Assembly (NCBI GenBank): GCA_963739645.1
Contig: CAVUBM010000079.1
Coordinates: 153,318 to 217,317, forward strand
DNA length: 64,000 nucleotides
Origin: JASHPR01 sp963739645
GTDB lineage: Bacteria; Actinomycetota; Actinomycetes; Streptosporangiales; Streptosporangiaceae
Direction: 5' to 3'
The notes below the pieces were generated by a model. That model was given only the letters and a program-made list of their open reading frames with translations. It had not been told where the DNA came from and ran no database searches. Made by a program: the position numbers and the translations under genes. Every line of letters starts with the position of its first letter. Position 1 is the stretch's first letter. This document shows, one piece after another, positions 27,561 through 37,352 of the stretch.

Positions 27561-29077
27561 ACACGCGCAATGTCGTGGTGATCGGCGGCGGGCTGGCGGG
27601 CATCACCGCCGCGATCACGCTCCGCGAGGCGGGCGTCGGCGTCACCCTGCTCGAGGCCAGGCCGTGGCTGGGCGGCGCGACGTGCTCGTTCTCGCGGGGC
27701 GGGCTGATGATCGACAACGGCCAGCACGTCTTCCTGCGCTGCTGCACGGCCTACCGGGAGCTGCTGGCCAGGCTCGGCGTGACCGGGTCGGCCAGCCTCC
27801 AGGACCGCTTCGACGTCACGGTGCTGTCCGGCCGCGGGCAGGCGGGGCGGCGCGCCAGCCGGGCCAGGCTGCGGCGGACCGCGCTGCCCGGGCCGCTGCA
27901 CATGGGCCGGGCGCTGGCCGCCTACAACATTTCTCGCGCCGGTTGAGCGGCTGCGGGCCAGCCGGGCCGCGCTGGCCATGCGATCGCCGATCCGGCCGCG
28001 CCGGGCTCGACAGCGAGCGGCTCGGCGACTGGCTCGCCGGCGCGAGGGCAGAGCGAGCACGCCCGGCGGATGCTCTGGGACCTGTTCATCGTCTCCACGC
28101 TGAACATCAACGGCGACGACGCCAACGTCGCGCTCGTCGGCCACCGTGCATCAAGACCGCGCTGCTCGGCGGCAACGACGCCGCCGACATCGGCATTCCC
28201 ACGGTGCCGCTCGGCGACCTGCACGGCCAGGCCGCGGCCAGCCTGCTCGGCCGGCTCGGCGCGGACGTGCGGCTGGGGACCAAGGCGGACGTCGCTGGAG
28301 GCCGGGACGGCAGGCGGGTTCGCGGTCCGGGTCACCTCGGGCCTGGATAGCGCCGCGGACGGCCAGGCCCGGGCGGCAGGGCGGCGAGCGCGGCGGATGC
28401 TCCGGATCACCTGGTGCTCAGGGCGGATGGGGTCGTGCTCGCGATCCCGCCGCACAGGCCGCCCGGCTGGCGCCGCGGCCGCGTGACCGGAGGCGCTCCC
28501 CGGTGGGACGGAGCTCGGCTCGTCGCCGATCGTGAACGTGCACGTCATCTACGACAAGCCGGATCACCAGGCTGCCGCTGGCCGCCGCCGTGGATTCGCC
28601 GGTCCAGTGGGTGTTCGACAAGACCAGGCGGCCGGCCTGCAGACCGGCCAGTACCTGGCGGTGTCGCTGTCCGCCGCCGACCGCTACGTGGACGTTCCGA
28701 TCGCGGCGCTGCGGCAGCTGTTCCTGCCCGCGCTCGAGGAACTGTTCCCGGCCGCCAGGGAGGCCACCGTGTGACCGACTTCTTCGTCACCAGGGAACGC
28801 CGGGCGACGTTCCGGCAGGGACCAGGCTGCGCGATCGCTGCGCCCGGGTGCCGCGACCTCGCTGCCGGGACTGGCGCTCGCCGGCGCATGGACCGATACC
28901 GGCTGGCCGGACACGATGGAGGGAGCCGTGCGAAGCGGACGCAGCGCTGCAGAGCAGCTGATCCAGGGCTGGCCGGGCAGGCTCGCCGCGAGCGGGAGGT
29001 GCCGCGGCGCGGTCACCCGCCCGCTCGGCGGCGGCCGTCGACAGCACGGCCGGGTCGGCCGCAGGGTGGCGTCATGA
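27557..29077 (+). CDS. hpnE: HpnE, hydroxysqualene/squalene-associated FAD oxidoreductase, heavily frameshifted
   Basis: HpnE reduces hydroxysqualene to squalene. The N-terminus has the FAD motif VVVIGGGLAGITAAITLREAG, then GGATCSFSRGGLMIDNGQHVFL. Homology continues through frame changes: PVERLRASRAALAMR, GLDSERLGDWLAG, ARRMLWDLFIVSTLNINGDDANVAL, KTALLGGNDAADIGIPTVPLGDLHG, SPVQWVFDKTR, GLQTGQYLAVSLSAADRYV, ALEELFPAAREATVTDFFVTRE, and LALAGAWTDTGWPDTMEGAV (the C-terminal FAD contact). I count at least eight one-base slips. The ends are set by ATGA overlaps with hpnD and the synthase gene. Exact residues in the middle cannot be trusted. Confidence 0.8.
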
Positions 29078-30111
29078 CGGCCACGATGCCGGTGGGCGTG
29101 GCGACCGCCCGTGACCTGGTGGGGCCGGCGATCGCCGCCGCCCTGGACCGGCTGAGCCCGACGTGCGGCTGGTCGCCGCCTACCACCTCGGCCTCGCGGA
29201 CGCCGAGGGCAATCCGTCCGGCCAGGGCGGCCAGTCCGGCGCCGCGGGCAAGGCGCTGCGCCCGGCGCTGGCGGTGCTGTCGGCCCGCGGCCGCGGGCGC
29301 CGCGCCGGAGCGCGCCGTCGCCGGCCGCGGCGGCGGTGGAGTTCGTGCACAACTTCTCGCTGCTGCACGACGACATCATGGACGGCGACATCGAGCGCAG
29401 GCACCGGCCGACGGCATGGACGGTGTTCGGCATCGGCTCGGCGATCCTGGCCGGCGACGCGCTGCTGGCGCTGGCCCAGGACCTGCTGCTCGGAGGGCCC
29501 GGCGCCGCAGGGCCTGTGGGCGTCGCGGTGCCTGTCCGCGGCGGTGCAGCGGCTCATCGCCGGCCAGGGCGCCGACCTGGCGTTCGAGCGCCGCGACGAC
29601 GTCACGCTGGACGAGTGCCTGCAGATGGCCGGGGACAAGACGGCGGCCCTGATGGCCTGCGCCTGCAGCATCGGCGCCATCTACGTCGGCGCGCCCGCGG
29701 TCCTGGCCATGGGCCTGGCCGGCTTCGGCGCGCACGTCGGGCTGGCGTTCCAGCTCACCGATGACCTGCTGGGCATCTGGGGCGCGCCGGAAATGACCGG
29801 CAAGCCGGTCTGGTCCGACCTGCGGACCAGGAAGAAGTCGCTGCCGGTCGTGGCCGCGCTGACCAGCGAGCACCGAGCCGGGAGCCGAGCTCGCGGAACT
29901 GCTCGCCCGTCCGGAGTCGCTCGACGAGGACGACCTGCGTCCGCGCCGCCGGAGCTGGTCGAGGCGGCGGGCGGCAGGAGCTGGACGGAGACCGAGGCCG
30001 ACGCGGCAGCTGGCCTCGGCGAGCAAGTGCCTGGCCGAGACCGAGATGCCCGACGACGTGCGGGCCGAGTTCGCGGCGATCGCCGAGTTCATCACGGCGC
30101 GCCAATGGTGA
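29074..30111 (+). CDS. Polyprenyl diphosphate synthase (trans-isoprenyl, FPP/GGPP type), frameshifted
   Basis: Makes the prenyl diphosphate precursor, presumably FPP for squalene. The first Asp-rich motif (DDIMD, codons at 29369-29383) is in FVHNFSLLHDDIMDGDIERRHRPT and the second (DDLLG, 29760-29774) is in FQLTDDLLGIWG, with GKPVWSDLRTRKKSLPVV after it. The start is ATG 29074 overlapping the hpnE stop; the end is MPDDVRAEFAAIAEFITARQW. Slips are near 29161 (lost G in SPDVRLV), 29290, about 29500 and 29880. Location between hpnE and shc is standard for actinobacterial hopanoid operons. Confidence 0.85.
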
Positions 30112-30185
30112 GCGACGCGAGTGCCGGGGCGGCGCATGGTGAGTCCGCGAAAGCTGATATTCCTGATACGGGGGATAAGGAGTGA
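30105..30185 (+). CDS. Possible 26-aa leader peptide before shc
   Basis: ATG 30105 overlaps the last codons of the synthase gene, and the frame runs MVSDASAGAAHGESAKADIP to a TGA at 30183, 24 nt before shc. GATAAGGAG near its end could help ribosomes reach shc. There is no evidence that the peptide is functional. Confidence 0.2.
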   Translation: MVSDASAGAAHGESAKADIPDTGDKE

Positions 30186-30209
30186 GGCGACAGTGAGGGT
30201 GACGGGAAC

Positions 30210-32191
30210 ATGACCGTGACCCAGGCCCGCGCGGGCGGGCCCAGCGTGGCCGAGGCGGCACGGACCGCCCGGGACCAGGCCGTCGGTCACCTGCTCGGCC
30301 TGCAGCACCAGGAGGGCTGGTGGCAGGGCGAGCTGGAGACCAACGTCACCATGGACGCGGAGGATCTGCTGCTCCGCGAGTTCCTCGGGATCCGGACGGA
30401 GCAGCAGACCGCGGCCGCCGCCCGGTGGATCAGGTCCTGCCAGCGTGCGGACGGCACCTGGGCCAACTTCCGCGACGGTGACGCCGACCTGTCCACCACG
30501 GTCGAGGCCTACGTGGCGCTGCGGCTGGCCGGCGACTCGCCCGAACGCCGACCACATGGCCCGGGCCGCGGCCTGGATCAACGACCGGGGCGGGATCGCG
30601 GCCACCCGCGTCTTCACCCGCATCTGGCTGGCCCTGTTCGGCCAGTGGTCCTGGGACGACCTGCCGGTGATGCCGCCGGAGCTGATCTACCTCCCGGCCT
30701 GGTTCCCGCTGAACGTGTACGACTGGGCCTGCTGGGCCCGGCAGACCATCGTGCCGCTGACCGTGGTCGGCTCGCTGCGCCCGGTCCGGCCGCTGCCCTT
30801 CAGCCTGGACGAATCCGCGGGCCGGCGTCTCCGCCCGGCGCCCGGTCGCGACCCGGACGGCTGGACCACGCTCTTCGAGCGGCCTGGACAAGGCGCTGCA
30901 CGTCTATCAGCGCCGCGGCGTGCGGCCTCGCCCCCGCCCGGGCCGTGCGCCGGGCGGCGCTCCGCCGGTCCGCGGAGTGGATCATCGCCCGGCAGGAGCG
31001 GGACGGGTGCTGGGGCGGGATCCAGCCGCCGTGGGTCTACTCGCTGATCGCGCTGCACCTGCTCGGCTACGGCCTCGATCATCCGGTCATCAGCGCGGCC
31101 TCGCTGGGCTGGATCGGTTCACGATCTGGGAGGAGACCCCGGACGGCCCGATCCGGCGGCTCGAGGCGTGCCAGTCGCCGGTCTGGGACACCGTGCTGGC
31201 GATGATCGCGCTCGCCGACGCTGGCCTGGCGCCCGACCATCCGGCGCTGCGGTCGGCGGCCCGGTGGGTGCTGGCCGAGGAGATGCACGGCCCTGGCGAC
31301 TGGCAGGTGCGCCGGCCCGGCCTGGCCCCTGGCGGCTGGGCGTTCGAGTTCGACAACGACGGCTACCCGGACATCGACGACACCGCCGAGGTGCTGCTCG
31401 CGCTGCGGCGGGTGGCCCGGACGGCCGCCGGGCGCGCGGGAGGTCGGGCGGGCTCGGAAGGCAGCCCGGGCTCGGAAGGCAGCCGGGTCGCGCAGGCTGA
31501 GGCGCGCGGCGTGACGTGGCTGATCGGGATGCAGTCCAAGGACGGCGGCTGGGGCGCCTTCGACGCCGACAACACCTCCCGGCTCGTGACCAAGCTGCCG
31601 TTCTGCGACTTCGGCGAGGTCGTCGACCCGCCGTCGGCCGACGTGACCGCGCACACCGTCGAGGCGCTGACCGCGGCCGGCCACGGCGGGAGCAGGCCCG
31701 TGCGCCGCGGCGTGGCCTGGCTGCTGCGGGCGCAGGAGAGCGACGGGTCCTGGTTCGGCCGGTGGGGCGCGAACTACGTGTACGGGACCGGCGCGGTGGT
31801 GCCCGCGCTGATCGCCGCGGGCGTCAAGCCCGGCAAGCCGGCGATCAGGCGGGCCATGACCTGGCTGGTCAGCCACCAGAACCCGGACGGCGGCTGGGGC
31901 GAGGACCTGCGCTCCTACGACGATCCCGGCTGGGCGGGCCGCGGCGAGTCCACGGCGTCGCAGACCGCCTGGGCGCTGCTGGCGCTGCTGGCCGCCGGGG
32001 GGCCGGAGGAGCAGGCCAGCGTCGAGCGCGGCGTGCAGTGGCTCGCGCAGACCCAGCGCCCGGACGGGACCTGGGACGAGCCGCAGTTCACCGGAACCGG
32101 CTTCCCCGGCGATTTCTACATCAACTACCACCTGTACCGGCTGGTGTTCCCGGTCAGCGCACTGGGCCGCTACCTGGGCGGTGCGGCATGA
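30210..32191 (+). CDS. shc: Squalene-hopene cyclase, frameshifted
   Basis: Cyclises squalene to hopene and diplopterol at the membrane. The catalytic D-x-DD motif is intact (DIDDTAE, codons at 31370-31381). Several QW-type repeats are clear: LGLQHQEGWWQGE, IIARQERDGCWGG, IGMQSKDGGWGAF, QESDGSWFGRWG, SHQNPDGGWGE and TQRPDGTWDEPQFTGTGFP. The ending GDFYINYHLYRLVFPVSALGRYL is standard. Slips occur near 30541, 30886, 30935 and 31105, all in the N-terminal half; from about 31110 the frame is clean for 1.1 kb. An Ala/Gly-rich insert (31425-31500) sits in a surface loop. The stop overlaps the next ATG. Confidence 0.92.
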
Positions 32192-33741
32192 GCCGCCGCG
32201 ACGAGGCCGAGGCCGGCCAGCCCGGCGGGCTGGTGGTCTGCTCCCCGCTGCGGTTCGAGGCCCGGGCCATGCGCCGCGGCCTGAGTCGGCCGGGGACGGC
32301 GACGGCGGGACCTGGTCCGCACCGGCTACGGCGCGGCGCGATCCCGTAAGCAGGCCGACCGGCTGCGGAAGCAGCGTTCGGAATGCTGGCCATCGGCGGC
32401 ACGGGCGCGGGCTCTCCGCGGACCTCAAGCCCGGCGATCTGGTGGTCGGGACGGAGGTGCGAACCGGCGGCAAGGAGCGGCCCGTCAGCTGCCCGTCGGC
32501 GCCGCTGCTGGCCGGCGAGCTGCGCCGGGCCGGGCTGCGGGCCCGGGCGGGCACGATCGTCACCGTCGACCACCTGGTCCGCCGCGGTGAGCGGGCCACG
32601 CTGGCGAGCGGCGGCGCGCTGGCCGCGGACCTGGAGTCGGCGCCGCTGCTGCCGGCGGCGGGCGGCCGCCCGGCGATCGTGCTCCGGGCGATGTCCGATA
32701 CGGCCGAGCAGCCGCTGCTGGGGCCGCGGGCGCTGCCGGGCGGGTCGGCCGCGCTGCGGTCGCTGCGGCTGGCTGGCCCGGTACTCGCCAAGTGGGCCGC
32801 GGCAGGCGGTCAGCGGAAGGTGCTGCTGGCTGGCCCGCGGTCGTTCTGCGCCGGGGTGGAGCGCGCGATCGAGATCGTCGACCGGGTGCTGGACCGGCGC
32901 GGCCAGCCGGTCTACGTGCGCAAGCAGATCGTGCACAACTCCCACGTGGTGACCGACCTGGAGCGCCGCGGCGCGGTCTTCGTGGACGAGCTCGACGAGG
33001 TGCCCGACGACGCGACCGTGGTGTTCTCCGCGCACGGGGTCTCGCCCGCGGTGCGCGGCGAGGCCGCGCGGCCCGGGGCCTGGACGCGGTCGACGCGACC
33101 TGCCCGCTGGTCGCCAAGGTGCACGCGGAGGCGCGCCGGTTCGCGGCCGAGGGCTACCAGGTGGTCCTGATCGGCCACGCCGGGCACGAGGAGGTCGACG
33201 GCACGCTCGGCGAGGCACCCGATGCGATGATCCTGGTCCAGACCGAAGCGGACGTGGCCAGGCTGCGAGCCCGCCGACCCGGGCAAGGTCGCGTACCTGA
33301 TGCAGACCACGCTGTCGTCTCGACGAGGCCAGCGGGATCGTCGACGCGCTGCGTGAGCGGTTCCCCGAGGCCCGCGGGCCCGGCAGCGATGACATCTGCT
33401 ACGCCACGACCAACCGCCAGCTCGCGGTCCGGGCCATCGCGGCCGAGTCCGACCTGGTGCTGGTGGCCGGCTCGGCCAATTCGTCGAACTCGCGACGTTT
33501 GGTGGAGACCGCGCAGCGGGCAGGAACCCCCGCATACCTGATCGACGGCGCCGAGGACATCGAGCTCGGCTGGCTCGCGGGGGCGTCGGTCGTCGGGATC
33601 ACCGCCGGGGCGTCCGCGCCTCCGGCCGTGGTCGGCCAGATCGTCGAGGCGCTGTCCGGCCTCGGGCCAGTCGAGGTCACCGAGCGGGTGGTCGCCACCG
33701 AGTCCATACGTTTCGGACTTCCCAAGGAGTTGAAGCAGTAA
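32188..33741 (+). CDS. ispH: Fused hopanoid phosphorylase (HpnG) and IspH (HMBPP reductase), frameshifted
   Basis: The N-terminal part (GGLVVCSPLRFEARAMRRGL, then GTGAGLSADLKPGDLVVGTEV and LESAPLLPA) matches HpnG, the nucleoside phosphorylase-like enzyme acting on adenosylhopane. In the same open frame, RSLRLAGPVLAKW runs straight into KVLLAGPRSFCAGVERAIEIV, the start of IspH, with no stop or start between (about 32770-32830). IspH cluster Cys are present in SFCAGV, ATCPLVAKVH and DICYATTNRQ; VFSAHGVSPAVR and GSANSSNSRRL are typical. Slips lie near 32300, 32345, 33075, 33275 and 33320. IspH makes IPP and DMAPP, feeding this operon. TAA overlaps the hpnH ATG. Confidence 0.82.
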
Positions 33742-34745
33742 TGACGATGCCGTTGCGCCAGAGCGTGCGGGTCGGAAGCTACCTGCTGCGCCAGAAGCTG
33801 GCCCGCCGCGAGAAGTTCCCGCTGCTCGTGGAGCTCGAGCCGCTGTTCGCGTGCAACCTCAAGTGCGCGGGCTGCGGCAAGATCCAGCAGCCACATGAGC
33901 TGCTGAAGCAGCGCATGCCGGTCGAGCAGGCCCTCGCCGCGATCGAGGAATGCGGCGCGCCGATGGTGTCGATCGCCGGCGGCGAGCCGCTCATGCACCC
34001 GCAGATCGACGAGATCGTGCGGCAGCTGATCGCGCGCAAGAAGTTCGTGTTCCTGTGCACGAACGCGCTGCTGCTGCCCAAGAAGATCGAGAAGTTCACG
34101 CCGTCGCCGTACTTCGCCTGGGTGGTGCACATCGACGGGCTGCGCGAGCGGCACGACGAGTCGGTCTGCAAGGAGGGCGTGTTCGACGAGGCGGTCGCCG
34201 CGATCAAGGACGCGAAGCGGCGCGGGTTCCAGGTGAACACGAACACCACGTTCTTCAACACCGACACCCCGCAGACCGTGATCGACGTGCTCAACTACCT
34301 CAACGACGACCTGGGCATCGACCAGATGCAGATCTCCCCGGCCTACGCCTACGAGAAGGCGCCGGACCAGGAGCACTTCCTCGGCGTCACCGAGACCAGG
34401 GAGCTGTTCCGCAAGGCGTTCGCCGACGGCAACAGGAAGCGCTGGCGGCTCAACCACTCGCCGCTGTTCCTGGACTTCCTCGAGGGCAAGACCGACTTCG
34501 GCTGCACCGCGTGGGGCATCCCGTCCTACTCGCTGCTCGGCTGGCAGCGGCCGTGCTACCTGATGGCCGACGGGTACGCCAAGACCTACAAGGAGCTGAT
34601 CGAGACCACCGACTGGGACAAGTACGGCCGCGGCAAGGACCCGCGGTGCGCGAACTGCATGGCGCACTGCGGCTACGAGCCGTCGGCCGTGCTGGCCACG
34701 ATGGGGTCGCTGCGGGAATCGATACGCGCGATGCGCAATTCCTGA
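33741..34745 (+). CDS. hpnH: HpnH, adenosylhopane synthase (radical SAM)
   Basis: 334 aa and the only fully intact gene of the operon. HpnH joins the adenosyl radical to diploptene, giving adenosylhopane, the first step of C35 hopanoid side-chain formation. The radical-SAM cluster motif C-x3-C-x2-C is Cys 38, 42 and 45 in LFACNLKCAGCGKIQQP. SIAGGEPLMHPQ is the SAM-binding GGE motif, and a C-terminal Cys group (RCANCMAHCGYEPSAV) is typical. ATG 33741 overlaps the stop of the previous gene (TAATG). Confidence 0.95.
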   Translation: MTMPLRQSVRVGSYLLRQKLARREKFPLLVELEPLFACNLKCAGCGKIQQPHELLKQRMPVEQALAAIEECGAPMVSIAGGEPLMHPQIDEIVRQLIARKKFVFLCTNALLLPKKIEKFTPSPYFAWVVHIDGLRERHDESVCKEGVFDEAVAAIKDAKRRGFQVNTNTTFFNTDTPQTVIDVLNYLNDDLGIDQMQISPAYAYEKAPDQEHFLGVTETRELFRKAFADGNRKRWRLNHSPLFLDFLEGKTDFGCTAWGIPSYSLLGWQRPCYLMADGYAKTYKELIETTDWDKYGRGKDPRCANCMAHCGYEPSAVLATMGSLRESIRAMRNS

Positions 34746-34899
34746 CCCGACTGGTTCAGCGGTCACATGGGGTTGCATAGTGTCTTATGACCGGAGCGAC
34801 CCGCTATAGGCCTCACCCCGTGGACGGGCGGATGGCAGGCCGGCTCCGGCCAGGCCGCACGCAGCCCTGCTGGCTGCCGATTCCCGGAGGGCCCGACCA

Positions 34900-36431
34900 G
34901 TGACCGCACCGCGCACCCGGCCCGTTCCCGCCCCGGGGACGGGCGCGACGGCGGGTGCGGCCGGGCAGGCTGGTTTCGATCCCGGCCCGGCCTGGATGCG
35001 GGTGCTGCCGCCGGTGGCCACCTTCCTGATCATGATGTGGGGGATCACCGGGGCCTCGTACTGGCGGGATGAGGCCGCCACCCTGTCGGCGGTCCAGCGC
35101 TCGCTCGGCGACCTGCTGCGCATGCTCGGGAACATCGACGCGGTGCACGGCGCCTACTACCTCCTCATCTGGGCGTTTGTCCGGGTCGGTGGCGCCGGGG
35201 AGCTGGTGACCCGGCTGCCGTCGGCGGTGGCCATGGCCGCCGCCGCGGCGGCGGTGGCCGCGCTGGGCCGGCGCCTGGTGTCACCGCGGGCCGGGCTGGC
35301 CTCCGGCCTGGTCTTCGCGATCCTGCCGCCGGTCAGCATGTACGGCCAGGACGCCCGGCCGTACGCGATCGTGGTCATGCTGGCCGCGGTCGCCAGCTAC
35401 CTGCTGGTGCGGGCCATGGCGGCGGACAGCGGCCGCCGGGGCCGCTGGCTGGCGGGTTACGCCGCGTGCCTGGCCGTGCTGGGCATCGTGGATATCTTCG
35501 GCCTGCTGCTGATCGCGGCGCACGCGGTGACCGTGGCGCTGCGGTGCCTGCGCACGGACGACACCCGTGCTTTGGATGCCGAGTGCCGCCAGGTCGCTGG
35601 CGGCGGGCTGGCTGGCCGCCGCCGTGGCGGGCACGATCCTGACCAGCCCGGTGCTGGCCCTCGGCTACGTGCAGCGCGGCACGCTGTCCTGGCTGCTGCT
35701 GCCCGGGCCTGGACGAGGTGCGGGGCCTGACCGGCCTGATCGGCCCGGGCCCGATGGCCGCCGCGGTGACGCTGGTCGTCGCGGCCGGGATCGTGGTCAG
35801 TGCCGTGGCCGGGCGGGAGCGGCTGCGGGCGGACTGGCCGGGATCCCTGCCCGCGCTGTGCCTGCCCTGGCTGATCCTGCCCCCGGCGATCCTGCTCATC
35901 GGCTCGCTGGTCACGCCGCTCTACACCCTGCGCTACGTCCTGCTCTGCATCCCGGCGATCGCGCTGCTCGCCGGCGCCGCGCTGGCCGCGGTCGGCTGGA
36001 TCGCGGGCACTGCCGCGCTGGCGGTGATCGCGCTGCTCGGCGCCCACGTGCAGCTGGCGGAGCGAGCCCCGGACGGGCACGCGGACAACGTCAGGCGGGC
36101 GGACCGGATCGTGGCCGCGCACATGCAGCCGGGGGACGCGTTGCTGGAGTTCAAGGAGGAGAACTTCGCGCAGGCCTACCCGTTCGGGATCCGCGACCTG
36201 GACAACATCGCCCAGGCCAGGACGCCGGTGGAGTCGGCCACGCTGATCGGCACGTTCCTGCCCGATCCGGTGGTGCGGCAGCGGCTGGCGCACGTCTCGC
36301 GGGTGTGGGTCGTCGAGTACGGCCACCGGGCGACGCTGCCGATCCTCAATGGTCTGCACTTCCGGCTCGTGCGGGCCTGGAGGACCAGCGACATCTGGCT
36401 ATTTCTCTATGCGCAGTCAAATGGTGACTGA
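34900..36431 (+). CDS. GT-C family membrane glycosyltransferase (ArnT/PMT-like), two frameshifts
   Basis: GTG 34900 with GGAGGG 8 nt upstream. The first membrane segment is followed by the acidic loop YWRDEAATLSAVQRS, whose DE pair is the GT-C metal/catalytic motif, then HGAYYLLIWAFVRVGG and many hydrophobic helices. The frame slips near 35570 and 35712, then runs clean through LIGSLVTPLYTLRYVLLCIPAIALL to a soluble C-terminal domain (DNVRRADRIVAAHMQPGD, NIAQARTPVES). It should transfer a sugar from a polyprenyl-phosphate donor outside the membrane. A decayed copy of its C-terminus follows. The acceptor is unknown. Confidence 0.78.
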
Positions 36432-36507
36432 GCGAAGTCGGTTCGGGGCATAATCGCCAGTGCCCGCCGCGCGGTCCGGTGCGGGCGGCCTCGTGTGCGT
36501 CATGGCC

Positions 36508-36566
36508 TCGGGGGGCGACCCCAGACCCCCGCGTGCCAACCGCCCGGGCCAGCCTCCGGCCGGCGG
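36508..36566 (+). repeat. GC-rich intergenic repeat, copy B
   Basis: GGGGGGCGACCCC, then ACCCCCGCGTGCCAACCG, CCCGGGCCAGCC and TCCGGCCGG match 9588-9650. It sits exactly at the 5' edge of the truncated glycosyltransferase copy. Confidence 0.6.
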
Positions 36567-37117
36567 TGCTGATCGGGGTCTCCTGTCTCTCGCCCGTGTA
36601 CACGTTCCGCTACGTCATGTTCTGCGCCCGGCGGCCGCGCGATCGTGGGCGCCGGGCTGGCCGCCTGGCGACGCGGCAGGCCCCGTGCTGGCCTGGCTGC
36701 CTGCCGCCGCGGCCTTCGCGGTGATCGCGGTGCTCGGGGTGCCCGCCAGCTGTCCTTCCGGGCACCGGACGGCCACGGGAACAACATCCGCGGCGCGAAC
36801 GCGATCGTGGCTGCGCACCGGCGCCCGGGGACGCCGGCTCTACATCGGCACCGGCGCGATATCATGCCCGCGGCCTACCCGGGGGCTTTGCCAGGCTCGA
36901 CAACATCGCGCAGGCCGAGACACCGGCCCAGGCCGGGAACCTCGATCGGCACGCAGCGCAGCCCGGCCGTGGTCCAGCAGCGGCTGTCCCGGGTCCACCG
37001 GGTATGGCTGGCCAGGATCGGCCGCTACCCCACGATGCGCTGTACCGGATGAATTTCCGGCTGGTGCGCATCCGGCGGGTCTCCAACATCTGGGTCCTGC
37101 TCTATGAACGGCGCTGA
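36567..37117 (+). pseudogene. Truncated, decayed paralogue of the upstream glycosyltransferase (C-terminal third)
   Basis: Across several frames this reads LIGVSCLSPVYTFRYVMF, VLAWLPAAAAFAVIAVLG, GHGNNIRGANAIVAAHRRPG, DNIAQAETPAQ and YRMNFRLVRIRRVSNIWVLLYERR. This is colinear with the last helix and soluble tail of the gene ending at 36431 (LIGSLVTPLYTLRYVLL; DNVRRADRIVAAHMQPGD; DNIAQARTPVES; LHFRLVRAWRTSDIWLFLY). Sequence identity is moderate, so this was an old tandem paralogue. The N-terminal two thirds are missing and repeat copy B lies at the break. Several frame changes are needed, so it is a pseudogene. Confidence 0.7.
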
Positions 37118-37230
37118 CGGCGCCTCTCACCAGCCAATACGGCGACCGTCAGCATTCCGGCAAGTTCGCAGAGCTCCTTCAGCGTCCACTCAGAGTTGAC
37201 CTCCATCATCAGTACCGCGTAGATCATGCG

Positions 37231-37286
37231 GCCCGTGCAGACGAATCGGTGCAGACGAATCAGCGCAGATGAATCGGTGCAGATGA
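37231..37286. repeat. Four 14-bp direct repeats upstream of the ABC permease gene
   Basis: CCGTGCAGACGAAT, CGGTGCAGACGAAT, CAGCGCAGATGAAT and CGGTGCAGATGATG are head to tail and flanked on both sides by GAT(C/G)ATGCGGC. They lie about 65-120 bp before the permease ATG, where they could bind a regulator. A weak minus-strand ORF (stop at 37102) also crosses this gap, but I cannot support it as a gene. Confidence 0.6.
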
Positions 37287-37352
37287 TGCGGCGCTGCCGA
37301 TGGCCCGGCTCGGCCCGCACCCTGGTGGACCCAGGTTCGGCAAGGAGTTCTC

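Noticed and set aside
37102..37320. Minus-strand ORF ending EWTLKELCELAGMLTVAVLAGE
   Set aside because: The C-terminal stretch reads protein-like, but the frame runs through the 14-bp iterons, lacks a ribosome-binding site and overlaps the glycosyltransferase remnant.
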